Positions 10,001-17,495 of a stretch of 24,300 bases of DNA are shown one piece after another; positions within the stretch are counted from its first letter, which is position 1, and each line of letters opens with the position of its first letter. The notes under the pieces were generated by a model, which saw only the letters and a list, made by a program, of their open reading frames with translations, had not been told where the DNA came from and searched no databases. Origin of the DNA: an uncultured Bacteroidales bacterium. GTDB taxonomy: Bacteria > Bacteroidota > Bacteroidia > Bacteroidales > UBA932. A program made the position numbers and the translations under genes. The DNA is taken from contig CAKUSF010000019.1 in assembly GCA_934678915.1 (NCBI GenBank), positions 1-24,300 of the forward strand, given 5' to 3'.

Positions 10001-10142
10001 GGTAAGAAATCTAAGGCTGTCTTGCTCACTCTCTGATTTCTTCACCGCATGCCATTTCCCTAAGGGATGGGATCCGGAAGTCAGCTCGACCGGCTACCCT
10101 ATCACCAAGAGTGTTGTATTCGGAGCAAGCATAAAATTTTAG
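7056..10142 (+). CDS. SusC/RagA-family TonB-dependent outer-membrane glycan importer
   Basis: 1028 residues from the ATG at 7056. The frame is open from 7023, but the signal peptide begins MKLKNKFFRR at 7056 and is cleaved after about residue 29 (TAFAQ). Next come a carboxypeptidase-regulatory-like domain (about 33-105, KITGNVV..PVIGASV..TDINGDFTL), a TonB-box-like DEVVFVGYGT at 111-120, the plug domain with LRVRGI, PLVIIDGVPG and the LKDAASAAIYGSRAAAGVIVVTT signature, and the barrel, ending in the aromatic FGASIKF. It forms the outer-membrane pore of a SusCD complex that imports oligosaccharide using TonB energy. There is no N-terminal STN signalling domain, so it is not expected to signal to an anti-sigma factor; this fits control by the GntR protein instead. 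SusD follows after 12 bases. Confidence 0.97.
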   Translation: MKLKNKFFRRNRLLLILMAVLTLSQTAFAQNRKITGNVVSATSEPVIGASVVAAGTTTGTATDINGDFTLTLPTETTSIIVSCIGYTQVTVKLTEKDTYNVTLEEDANFLDEVVFVGYGTMKKKDLTGSVSSVEGDMIKKRQTTEVTNALQGAISGLTVTRSSSGPGSNATLRVRGITSMQESSPLVIIDGVPGSLSDVLPGDIQDLTVLKDAASAAIYGSRAAAGVIVVTTRRATESEKASVDFSYSMAMDFPTAMPEYGDAVGYMEAMNELAYNDTPSAGRYSVWPQEYISSYNALHKSNPDLYPDTDWAGMILKNYAPRQKYNLSVTAGTKKVKTKISLGYDNVDGLYTGDSYTWDKYAVRVNNDIELNDYMSFSIDLNGRIVDSSAPYYSPAGWMRNAGPIYAAEWSDGRPASGKDGTNPYAKMLYGGTKESRSIVGGGKLQLDIRPFTGLVISGVFSPKFNESREKDFNKAVTYTPYDDPDGPESFLAGANTTDLTEVRTSSYSYTTQLFANYNKNWGKHYFGVMAGIEEFYNNWQNISASKADYITDYFPYLSAGPDDKVTAGNSAPYENAYFSAYGRVTYNYDSRYYLQANFRADASARFAKNYRWGYFPSVSVGWVVSREGFMKDQDVVSHLKLRASYGNLGNERIGNYPYQTTMSFTSPSVFSGGSVLGVQGVTNSKLAIEDITWETTTTYDVGADLNFLRDRLTVNFDWYYKKTRNMLIELDIPSFMGYSAPDQNAGDMNTKGWDLTLGWSDMIGDFSYGVNFNLSDYKSVMGDIGDKLTISGGTIIASGLEYKAWYGYRSDGIFQNAEEVSQSAVTSATVQPGDIRFKDLSGANGVPDGIINNDYDRTVIGSSLPRMNYGGSIFFGWKGLDFNMTFQGVGKRDALLTAQMVQPLYSYWGNVPKFVESNHWSPFNTINENLSAKYPRYSQTTGTTSQNYAVSDFWLINGAYFRIKDITIGYTLPRKWLDTIKVRNLRLSCSLSDFFTACHFPKGWDPEVSSTGYPITKSVVFGASIKF

Positions 10143-10146
10143 GAGG
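10141..10146 (+). promoter_or_regulatory. Shine-Dalgarno site of the SusD gene
   Basis: AGGAGG ends 8 bases before the ATG at 10155 and overlaps the susC stop codon. It is unusually strong for a Bacteroidetes gene and favours 10155 over the ATG at 10161. It may raise SusD output relative to SusC from the same message. Confidence 0.7.
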
Positions 10147-10154
10147 ACACGACG

Positions 10155-11948
10155 ATGAAAATGAATAGATTAATACAACTTGCCACTGTTGCGATTGCTT
10201 CGGTGTCATGCATCAACCTTGATCTCGCGCCTTTGGACAAACCTGCTACAGGCAACTGGTACAAGGACAAAGAACAGGTGATCATGAGTCTGAACACCAT
10301 CCAACTCGTGCAGTTCTGGCTTTCTGACCGCACTGAGGCTGGGATGACCGCTGATCTGGACGAGTTCACGGACGATGCTGTCAACAGGAACTCACAGAAC
10401 TCCATGAAGCTCGGAACCACGACTGGCAACAGCTCGGTCAATGTCAAGAACATCTGGAGCTACACTTACAAAGGAATCAGCAGGTGCAATGCGATTCTCG
10501 ACAACATGCACAAGGCTAAGGACACCATGTCAGATGAAGATTACAGAATGCTTGAGGGATGCGCCCGATTCTACAGAGCCTGTTTTTATTCAAGAATATG
10601 CATGCTCTTCGGAGACCCGGTGTTCTTTCTGAACGACATCACTCTGGATGTGGCGTACTCCACAGGCAGAACTCCTGTCCTTGAGGCACTTCCAAAAATC
10701 ATCGAGGACTTCGACTATGCCGCAGAGAACTGCCCGGAGGCATATTCAGGACAGCAAATGGTAACAAAAGGTGCAGCTCTCGGTATGAAGGCCAGGACTG
10801 CTTTGTACTTCGGAACGATGCTGAAATTCCAAGAGCAGCCTGATGAGGCAACTTCCAGAAAATACCTTGAAATGGCACGCGATGCAGCAAAGGCTTGCAT
10901 CGACCTTGGAGTCTATGACCTTTACCCTGATTTCAGCGAACTGTTCCTCAGCAAGACGCACAACACATGCGAGGCAGTGTTCAGCATAGCAAGGTCTTAC
11001 GAACAATCAGGAGGTGTTGAGAGTCAGTACCTTCACAAGCTTGGCGTCACTTCAGGACTCCCTAGAATGCACAACGGTTACTGCTCGAACAATCCGACTT
11101 GGGATCTGCTGTACGCATTCCTCTGCGATGACGGACTACCGGTCGATGAATCAAAGAGATTCAATCCGAAGAACCCGTGGGAGAACAGGGATCCGCGTTT
11201 GAAGGCCACGATTCTGGAGCCGGGAACAAATTTCTGCGGCATCGTCTATGACTTCCGTTTCAACGCGCTTAAAGTCTGGAGTGACAAGGCCGGTGGCATG
11301 GTAGCGAACAACGACAACATGCTCGTGAACACCGACCCGAAGCTGCCTTCAAGGACCGGACTTATCAAATGCAAAGGTGTGGATGAGGACTGGACAGACG
11401 ACTTCATCACGGCACCGGACAAGCAGATTCTCAGGTACGCAGACGTGCTGCTGATGTACGCTGAGGCGAAGATCGAGCTCGGAGAGACCACCGATGGTGA
11501 GGCAGTTGCAGCCATCAACAAGGTCAGGGCCAGGGCCTACAAGACCGCCCCGGAGAACACCTCCGCCTACCCTGCCGTGACGACCACAGATCAAGCCAAA
11601 CTACGCACAATACTAAGGACGGAACGCCGCATGGAGTTCGCAGGAGAAAGGCTGAGAATGTTCGACATGTGGAGGTGGAGAATCGCTGAGAAGGCACTCA
11701 ACGGCTACGAGTGGGGTTTTGCCTACAACAAGAAAGCCGAACTTCAGAAACTTGGAGCAGACTTCATAAACTACACCCCGGATGTGGACGAGAACGGAAT
11801 CCCTGATCTTGGAGGCCTGTCAGCATTCGCTGCTGCCCAAACAATCCACGAAAGGCACTTCTACAAAGAGCAGGGCTATCTTTGGCCTATTCCGACCAAT
11901 GATGTGCTCGTGACAGGAGGCAACATCCAACAGAACCCTGGATATTGA
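10155..11948 (+). CDS. SusD/RagB-family glycan-binding surface lipoprotein
   Basis: 597 residues. The signal peptide ends VSC with C19 as the lipidation site, and INLDLAPLD is a typical SusD mature start. The family features follow: an N-terminal segment with WKNIW-like NVKNIWSYTYKGISRCNAIL, the FYRACFYSRICMLFGDPVFF TPR helix, the RYADVLLMYAEAKIELGE helix, AAINKVRARAY, and the TERRMEFAGERLRMFDMWRW signature, with a C-terminal YLWPIPTNDVLVTGGNIQQNPGY motif. It acts as the hinged lid of the SusC pore at the cell surface and sets glycan specificity. It is encoded directly after SusC (12-base gap) and 14 bases before the second EEP gene, so it is the second cistron of a four-gene operon. Ligand identity cannot be read from the sequence. 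Confidence 0.97.
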   Translation: MKMNRLIQLATVAIASVSCINLDLAPLDKPATGNWYKDKEQVIMSLNTIQLVQFWLSDRTEAGMTADLDEFTDDAVNRNSQNSMKLGTTTGNSSVNVKNIWSYTYKGISRCNAILDNMHKAKDTMSDEDYRMLEGCARFYRACFYSRICMLFGDPVFFLNDITLDVAYSTGRTPVLEALPKIIEDFDYAAENCPEAYSGQQMVTKGAALGMKARTALYFGTMLKFQEQPDEATSRKYLEMARDAAKACIDLGVYDLYPDFSELFLSKTHNTCEAVFSIARSYEQSGGVESQYLHKLGVTSGLPRMHNGYCSNNPTWDLLYAFLCDDGLPVDESKRFNPKNPWENRDPRLKATILEPGTNFCGIVYDFRFNALKVWSDKAGGMVANNDNMLVNTDPKLPSRTGLIKCKGVDEDWTDDFITAPDKQILRYADVLLMYAEAKIELGETTDGEAVAAINKVRARAYKTAPENTSAYPAVTTTDQAKLRTILRTERRMEFAGERLRMFDMWRWRIAEKALNGYEWGFAYNKKAELQKLGADFINYTPDVDENGIPDLGGLSAFAAAQTIHERHFYKEQGYLWPIPTNDVLVTGGNIQQNPGY

Positions 11949-11962
11949 TGTGAGCATCGAAC

Positions 11963-12841
11963 ATGAATATACACTTCTTCAAAATATTATTCGCAGCGGC
12001 TATCCTTCTGGGAGGATTCTCCCAGAGGGCATCCGCTGAACTGAAACTGATGTCCTTCAACATCCGCTACAACACTCCCAAGGACACTGGAGTCCTAAAC
12101 TGGGAGGTACGCAAATACGCCATACAGAGGATGATGGACTCCGTCAAGCCTGACGTGGTGGCCGTGAATGAGGCCAGAGCCAAGATGCGCGCGGACCTGA
12201 AGGAACTTCTTCCTGAATATGACATGATTGAGATTGAAGGCACCGGTTCCGGCAAGGGGGCGAACGCTGTGATTATTTACAACAGGAACACCGTCAAACT
12301 GCTTAAAAAAGGATGGTTCTTCCACAGCGCCACTCCCAGTGAGCCGTCAATGTGTTGGGATGTCACCACAAAACAATGGAGAGGAACGGTCTGGGGGCTG
12401 TTCAAGGAAAGAGCCACTGGAAAGAAATTCTACTGGTACTGCACACATCTCTGCCTTGGGATCAAGAACTGTGACCTTGAGGGGAAACTGAATTCAAGCC
12501 TGCTGAACCTGGACATGATGCAGTCGCAGGCGGGAGAGAAGACAACCGTCTTCCTTGCCGGAGACATGAACGCCTCCTACGAAGCCGATGACATAAGACG
12601 TTGGGGGCTTCAGCCGTATTACTATTGGATGAAAGACGCTCGTCTGTCAGCACCTCAGAGCAGCGATGCAACCACGTTCAACGCATTCGGCCAGATGGAA
12701 ATCACCCGCAGGCACGTACTGGACTACATCTTCTACAGGAACGCTGATGTCACGAAGTTCGAGACTCTGAACAGCCCTGATTGGGGTGTCCCTTACATCT
12801 CCGACCACTACCCTGTCATGGTGATAGTCAATTTAAAGTAG
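11963..12841 (+). CDS. Secreted endonuclease/exonuclease/phosphatase (EEP) family protein
   Basis: 292 residues. A signal peptide ends near residue 25 (RASA|E) with no lipobox cysteine, so the mature protein is probably soluble in the periplasm, unlike its lipoprotein paralogue at 2844-3758. Active-site motifs are complete: FNIRY (N33), VNEAR (E70), CTHLCLG (T161-H162), GDMNA (D201, N203), LDYIFYRN (D254) and SDHYPV (D281-H282). These are the metal and catalytic residues of DNase I-fold phosphoesterases. Four cysteines lie in the mature chain, at 131, 160, 164 and 170, the last three close together, which may form a disulfide near the catalytic TH. It lies between SusD and the sulfatase (14-base and 4-base gaps), which argues for a role in removing phosphate-containing groups from the imported glycan. 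Substrate is unknown; nuclease function is less likely given the context. Confidence 0.9.
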   Translation: MNIHFFKILFAAAILLGGFSQRASAELKLMSFNIRYNTPKDTGVLNWEVRKYAIQRMMDSVKPDVVAVNEARAKMRADLKELLPEYDMIEIEGTGSGKGANAVIIYNRNTVKLLKKGWFFHSATPSEPSMCWDVTTKQWRGTVWGLFKERATGKKFYWYCTHLCLGIKNCDLEGKLNSSLLNLDMMQSQAGEKTTVFLAGDMNASYEADDIRRWGLQPYYYWMKDARLSAPQSSDATTFNAFGQMEITRRHVLDYIFYRNADVTKFETLNSPDWGVPYISDHYPVMVIVNLK

Positions 12842-12845
12842 GAAT

Positions 12846-14687
12846 ATGACCAAGTCCGGAAAATCATCTCTTATCTTGATTCCGCTCGCCTGTCTGGCCG
12901 CACAGAACATGCATGGCCAGCAGACGAGACCCAACATCGTGCTTCTACTGGCCGATGACTGGGGATTCCCTCACGCGACTCCTTACGGAGACAGAGTCGT
13001 GGATTCCAGAGTGTTCGACTCTGTGGCTGCAGAAGGGATGCTGTTCACAAAGGCGTACAGTGCCGCTCCGCATTCATCCCCATCTAGGGCCTGCATTCTG
13101 ACCGGATGCTACGCCCACCGTCTTGGCGAGGCGTGCAACCTCAATTCGTACTTTCCTCGTGACCTGACCGTGTACCCGGAAGTGCTTGAGAAAGCGGGGT
13201 ACTTGACCGTGTACTGGCACAAGGGTTGGGGGCCGGGAGTCTTCTCGCAAACCGGGTGGGAGCACAATCCAGCCGGGCATGAAGTACAGAACCTTGCTGA
13301 ATGGATCGAACAGGCTCCAGCTGACAAGCCGATCTGTGCATGGATGGGCAGCCGACGCCCGCACAGGCCATATTCAGTTGGTTCCGGTGAGGAGCATGGA
13401 TTCTGTCCTGACTCCTTGAAGCTGTGTCCGGATCTGCCGGACGCTCCGGATGTACGCACGGATGTGGCTGATTATTACTATAATATTCAATTATTTCAGG
13501 ACGAATGCGAGGAGGTGATCGAAGCACTAAGGAAATCCGGAAGGCTTGAGAACACTTTGCTCGTCATGACAAGCGACAACGGCTACTCGTTTCCCAGAGC
13601 AAAGTCCAATCTTTACGATCTCGGCTGCCACATTCCGCTTGCAATCAGGTGGCCGGGTGTGGTTAAGGCCGGTTCAGTGTGCGATGGATTCGTAAGCTTG
13701 ATGGATCTTACGGCCACGTTCTACGAGGCCGCAGGCGTCAAAGGGCCGTCAGACATGGATTCACGCAGCATGATTCCTGTTCTGAAAGGGAAACGAGACG
13801 GAACCCGCAAGGAGCTTTACCTTGACAGGGAACGCCACACCAACACTAGACCCGGAGGCTATGGCTACCCGATGAGAGCCGTGGTGACAAAGGACTTTCA
13901 CTACATCGAAAATCTTCACCCAGAGAGACTTCCTGCCGGAGTAGATCCTGTGTTCGGAGACACCGGGAACGGTCCCGCAAAGGCCTACATGTCGTTCCAC
14001 AGGGACGAATATCCGTCAGAAATCTTTGAACGTGCCTTCGGACTGAGGCCAGCAAGGGAGTTGTACGATGTCAGGACCGACCCAGACAGGATTGTAAATG
14101 TGGCAGAATCAGCTGACTACCAAGCTATCGAAAAGAAAATGGCTCGCAAACTGCACCGATGGATGCGACGAACAGGCGATCCGAGGACCGACCCGGAAGA
14201 CATGTCTTTCGATGAATATCCTTACGTTCGCAAGGCCATGAAAGCTCTTGTGCTTGACATGGATGGCACACTGACTGACGCGAAAGGAGATGTTCACCTG
14301 TGGGTCAGCGAGAAGGTGAAGGAATTATATTCAAGAGGAATCAAAATGTATCTCATCTCCTCTAAGAGCGAAGATGCAGTCAAGGAGGTTGTCAGAAAGA
14401 GCTTGGAGGGAGTGGAGTTCGCCAAGGTCTATGCTGAAGTAGATGCAAGTGATGTAGGAGCATATTCATTGATCCTTTCGGAGATTGTGAAAGGGCTTGG
14501 AGTGACGGGAAGGGAGGTTACACACCTCGGAGACGATGAAAGAGGGGTCCTTGCATGCAAGAAAGCCGGAGTGATTCCGGCAGGTGTGACATGGGGAGAA
14601 CTCGATGCCCAGCAAATGCTCATCGCAGGCGCAAGTTACGTCCTTTCAGACGAGGAAGACCTCGCATTGTGCATGGACTTCCTATAG
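12846..14687 (+). CDS. Serine-type sulfatase fused to a C-terminal HAD phosphatase domain
   Basis: 613 residues. An N-terminal signal (about 1-24, ending MHGQ) places the protein in the periplasm. Sulfatase motifs: LLADDWG with metal ligands D37-D38; the maturation motif S77-S-P-S-R81, in which S77 would become formylglycine by an anaerobic sulfatase-maturating enzyme; MGSRRPHRPY near 167; SDNG with D244-N245; and K253 in RAKSNLYDLG. The sulfatase C-terminal subdomain ends with ELYDVRTDPDRIVN and a WMRRTGDPRTDP segment near 455. Residues 466-613 are an extra HAD-superfamily domain: motif I DMDGTLTD (D471, D473), motif II serine in LISSKS (505-507) and motif IV GDDERGV (D563-D564). The 30-residue gap between motifs I and II means no C1 cap. 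Sulfatases normally end near residue 460-500, so this is a fusion. The gene is last in the susCD operon. Sulfate position and sugar are not readable. Confidence 0.9.
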   Translation: MTKSGKSSLILIPLACLAAQNMHGQQTRPNIVLLLADDWGFPHATPYGDRVVDSRVFDSVAAEGMLFTKAYSAAPHSSPSRACILTGCYAHRLGEACNLNSYFPRDLTVYPEVLEKAGYLTVYWHKGWGPGVFSQTGWEHNPAGHEVQNLAEWIEQAPADKPICAWMGSRRPHRPYSVGSGEEHGFCPDSLKLCPDLPDAPDVRTDVADYYYNIQLFQDECEEVIEALRKSGRLENTLLVMTSDNGYSFPRAKSNLYDLGCHIPLAIRWPGVVKAGSVCDGFVSLMDLTATFYEAAGVKGPSDMDSRSMIPVLKGKRDGTRKELYLDRERHTNTRPGGYGYPMRAVVTKDFHYIENLHPERLPAGVDPVFGDTGNGPAKAYMSFHRDEYPSEIFERAFGLRPARELYDVRTDPDRIVNVAESADYQAIEKKMARKLHRWMRRTGDPRTDPEDMSFDEYPYVRKAMKALVLDMDGTLTDAKGDVHLWVSEKVKELYSRGIKMYLISSKSEDAVKEVVRKSLEGVEFAKVYAEVDASDVGAYSLILSEIVKGLGVTGREVTHLGDDERGVLACKKAGVIPAGVTWGELDAQQMLIAGASYVLSDEEDLALCMDFL

Positions 14688-14708
14688 GAGTCTGATAGCC
14701 GAATATAC

Positions 14709-14739
14709 TAAAAGAGGGTGACTTAGTCATCCTCTTTTA
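14709..14739. terminator. Bidirectional intrinsic terminator
   Basis: Arms TAAAAGAGGGTGAC and GTCATCCTCTTTTA pair around a TTA loop, with one G-T pair. Each strand ends in a CTCTTTTA tract, so the hairpin can stop both the sulfatase operon from the left and the ROK operon from the right. The two genes converge here, with stops at 14687 and 14768. Confidence 0.85.
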
Positions 14740-14767
14740 TATTCATAGAAGTTGAAACGGTGCCTGA

Positions 14768-15604
14768 CTAGCGCATAAGCGTTTCCAGACCATTGAACGT
14801 GGCATTCGAAAAATCCGAAACAATATTCACGGACTTTAGGGAAGGGACGCCAGCAAGGCCTCCTTTTACCGCTGATTCCATAAGGGAGAATGAACGGGAA
14901 ATCTGCCCTCCGAACAGAAGACACTCTATTCCATAGTCTTTTAATATGTTAGCGACCGCCTCGGCCACTACACTTCCAGCCATGTCAAAAGCAGCCTGAG
15001 CGGCTTTGTCACCGAGAACGGCTTTTTCTGCTATATCTTTGACAGACAAGGTTTCACCTACTTTAGAAGCATAATAGTTCATTATTCCCCTTTTGGATGC
15101 ATAATCTTCCAGGACTCCATCCTTGTAAGGAAGGCTGAAGATTGAGACAAGTGGCGAGCCCGACTCTTTCTTCAAGATCTGCCCATCAATGTACATGGAA
15201 AAACCAAGGCCTGTCCCAAGCGTGACCAAAGCCACACGGTCGAACCCTTTCCCATTCCCGCAAGCGATCTCTCCGGCCAGCATGCAATTAACGTCATGGG
15301 CGAAACGAAGTTCGACACATTCGGGGATTCCGGCAAGAGTGCGGAAATCCATCCCTTTGACAGCCGCATACTTATGAGTCATTAGGAATATCCCATCAGA
15401 ATAGTCGAAAGGGCCCGGAATGGCGACCCCGATCCCATGTCTGATGCCTGGAGCGGCAGAGGCCTTACGGCAAAAATCACCAATCGCTGACGTAAATGAG
15501 TCAGCGATTGAAGTGAAGTCAGCGTTGGAATCGACCGGAATCTCGCGGCCATCGGAGGTCTTGATGAACGTTCCTCCTACATCCAAAAGCAAGGTTTCTT
15601 CCAT
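14768..15604 (-). CDS. ROK-family sugar kinase lacking the zinc motif
   Basis: 278 residues from the ATG at 15604; an in-frame ATG at 15619 lies inside the preceding gene and is less likely. LLLDVGGTFIK (residues 5-15) is the phosphate-binding motif, GVAIPGPFD follows near 59-67, FAHDVNCML carries the catalytic base D104 (usual ROK form ENDANAAA), VTLGTGLG (127-134) is the second phosphate loop, and LLFGGQIS near 229-236 fits the adenosine site. The ROK zinc signature is absent: the region expected to read ExGH...CxCGxxGCLE is here ESGSP...GVLEDYAS, with no histidine or cysteines. The protein probably phosphorylates a sugar, but its sugar contacts differ from those of glucokinase or N-acetylmannosamine kinase. 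It starts one base after the isomerase-like gene stop (TAA-C-ATG), so it is the last cistron of the MFS operon. Confidence 0.85.
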   Translation of the reverse strand: MEETLLLDVGGTFIKTSDGREIPVDSNADFTSIADSFTSAIGDFCRKASAAPGIRHGIGVAIPGPFDYSDGIFLMTHKYAAVKGMDFRTLAGIPECVELRFAHDVNCMLAGEIACGNGKGFDRVALVTLGTGLGFSMYIDGQILKKESGSPLVSIFSLPYKDGVLEDYASKRGIMNYYASKVGETLSVKDIAEKAVLGDKAAQAAFDMAGSVVAEAVANILKDYGIECLLFGGQISRSFSLMESAVKGGLAGVPSLKSVNIVSDFSNATFNGLETLMR

Positions 15605-15605
15605 G

Positions 15606-17480
15606 TTAAAGGACAACATCTTGGTAGCCGTCCCGAAGCATTGTCTTGTGGACCATGACGGGCTCTTTACCGAGGTTCTCGATTACATATTCACCCATGT
15701 CGGCAGGAACACAGACAATGTCAAGATAGTCCATGTCGAAGCTGCGCTCCGGATGGGCATCGCTGCGTACCCTGACGTGGTCTCCATCGACAAGGGCAAG
15801 CACATGGAAGCGTTCGCCATGAGTGTCTTGAGGACACTGAGTCTCGAAATCCAGACGTCTGAGGCTGAAGTACAACTGATCGTTCTCTCCCAGAATCAGT
15901 TCCTGCCATCCTTCACCGGATGCGGCAACGCGAGGTTTCTGGACGATGTACTCTGGACTCTGAGGGTCGCGGATCACTGATGCTGTGCGCTGCTGAGCCA
16001 CATTCTCCTCGCCAAGGCGAGTGTGGATTGGACGCTGTTTCCCATCGAAGTCAAGACGGAGGTAGTCGTACATCTTGTAGGTGTAGGAACCGATTGTAAG
16101 GGAACCAATCTCAAGGATGACCTGATTTCGGCCTGATGAATGGATAGTGCCGGCAGGCAGCATGACCTGAAGACCTGGCTTGGATTCTTCGTAATTGACG
16201 TACTTCATGTAGTCGCACGGTTTGTGCTCAGTGTCAGCCGCTTCGATGTCCTTGAAGAACTGAGGAATGTCTGCATCGTCACGGAAACCGATGAAAGTCT
16301 TGGCATCGTGACCTGTGACGCAGACGTAGTAGCTTTCGTCCTGACGTCCGAACTCCCCGTAGTGCTCACGGTTGTAGGCAGAGCCGGAATGGCACTGGAT
16401 GGACATGTTTCCGGTTGAGTGGTAACTGTCATCGTAGTTGAAGCGGATCGGGAAGTAACCGTGGAATTTCTCCACGCAGTCCTTGCTCATGAGGTTCACA
16501 CCTTCCTTGCAGACAAATGTGCAGAAGTTGATGTCCAGGGTCTCGTTTCCGGCCTTCACGAGCACACTGACTTCCATCGGGATGAAGTCGAACACCCATG
16601 CTGCATTTCTCATGTTGTCAGGCAAATGGCGAAGTCTCTTCATGTAAGAGCCTCCCCAGACGCCCTCTAGGTAGCAAGGCTTGGCTCGGAACGGGTATTT
16701 CACCAACTGGGCGCAGATGTCTGAGAATGCCTCGAAAGGCATCATGACGATGTTCTTCGGATCATCGGTCAGGAAGAAGAAATCAATGGCAGAGCTGTGC
16801 AGAAGTTCCCTTCTGTTGCAGACAGCGACCTCAAAATCGCAATAATAGCAACGGCGTATCACACGGTTAATCTGATCCGGACGCTCCTTGCCTATGTTTG
16901 AATATTCACCGCCTCGGATGCGCAGGATTGAGGTCTTTGGAGTGATGTCGAAGAAGCACTTCACATCGTAAAGCGTCCTAAATCTCGGAATGAGACAGCC
17001 GTAGCCATAAACGGCCACAACCTTGCCTTTTCCACCCTTCAATGCCGCCACCTTCTCCTCGAACTCCACCGTCTTGGCCTCGTCAAGAAGACCCTCGTAG
17101 CCACCTTTGTAGATCTTGCCATAGAGGAGTGTCGGATCGATCTTTGTGTCCCAGATGAGGAGAGGATCGATCATCTTGTCGATCTCCTCACCAGTCTTGA
17201 AGCATTCCTTATTTTGATCAATCGAGACAAACTCAATTCCTGCGATTCGGCATTCCCTAGCCACAAGGTTCAGGAACAGTTTCCAATCAACTGTGGTGTA
17301 ACCATCAAAAGCCAGAATCTGATTGGACGTTCTTGCATTCTCAATGACAGAGGCCGCAAATTTCTTCGCCACGGCAGGTGTACCTCCTGAAACTACCGCA
17401 CTGATTGTCTTTTCGGACAGTTCCGGACGATTGACCGGCTTAGGGTCATCGAACGGAAACGGGTTGTACATAAAGCTCAT
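15606..17480 (-). CDS. Class I phosphomannose-isomerase-like protein with N-terminal kinase-like domain
   Basis: 624 residues. The central cupin region carries the type I phosphomannose isomerase zinc ligands in order: Q362 and H364 in IQCHSG, E382 in RQDESYYV and H447 in PAGTIHSSG. LEGVWGGSYMKRL (271-283) matches the entry motif of that family. About 250 residues precede it; they read like a P-loop or uridine-kinase-like fold (ILAFDGYTTVDW near 55-66, VVAVYGYGCLIPRFR near 154-168, CFFDITPKTSILRIRGGE near 175-192) but have no Walker A. The last 110 residues form a further beta domain. At about 400 residues, ordinary ManA is much shorter. The expected reaction is aldose-phosphate/ketose-phosphate isomerisation, but the substrate could be a free or unusual sugar given the neighbours. 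It lies 15 bases downstream of the arabinose/fucose isomerase-family gene and one base before the kinase gene. Confidence 0.8.
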   Translation of the reverse strand: MSFMYNPFPFDDPKPVNRPELSEKTISAVVSGGTPAVAKKFAASVIENARTSNQILAFDGYTTVDWKLFLNLVARECRIAGIEFVSIDQNKECFKTGEEIDKMIDPLLIWDTKIDPTLLYGKIYKGGYEGLLDEAKTVEFEEKVAALKGGKGKVVAVYGYGCLIPRFRTLYDVKCFFDITPKTSILRIRGGEYSNIGKERPDQINRVIRRCYYCDFEVAVCNRRELLHSSAIDFFFLTDDPKNIVMMPFEAFSDICAQLVKYPFRAKPCYLEGVWGGSYMKRLRHLPDNMRNAAWVFDFIPMEVSVLVKAGNETLDINFCTFVCKEGVNLMSKDCVEKFHGYFPIRFNYDDSYHSTGNMSIQCHSGSAYNREHYGEFGRQDESYYVCVTGHDAKTFIGFRDDADIPQFFKDIEAADTEHKPCDYMKYVNYEESKPGLQVMLPAGTIHSSGRNQVILEIGSLTIGSYTYKMYDYLRLDFDGKQRPIHTRLGEENVAQQRTASVIRDPQSPEYIVQKPRVAASGEGWQELILGENDQLYFSLRRLDFETQCPQDTHGERFHVLALVDGDHVRVRSDAHPERSFDMDYLDIVCVPADMGEYVIENLGKEPVMVHKTMLRDGYQDVVL

Positions 17481-17488
17481 TTTCGTTT

Positions 17489-17493
17489 CTCCT
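17489..17493 (-). promoter_or_regulatory. Shine-Dalgarno site of the phosphomannose-isomerase-like gene
   Basis: AGGAG on the minus strand lies 8 bases upstream of the ATG at 17480 and just inside the 15-base gap after the upstream stop. It supports the start at 17480 over the in-frame ATG three codons later. Confidence 0.55.
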
Positions 17494-17495
17494 AT

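Noticed and set aside
14241..14687. HAD domain as a separate gene starting at the internal ATG near 14238
   Set aside because: The frame is continuous with the sulfatase, with no stop, no ribosome-binding site and no spacing. An internal start remains testable but is not supported.
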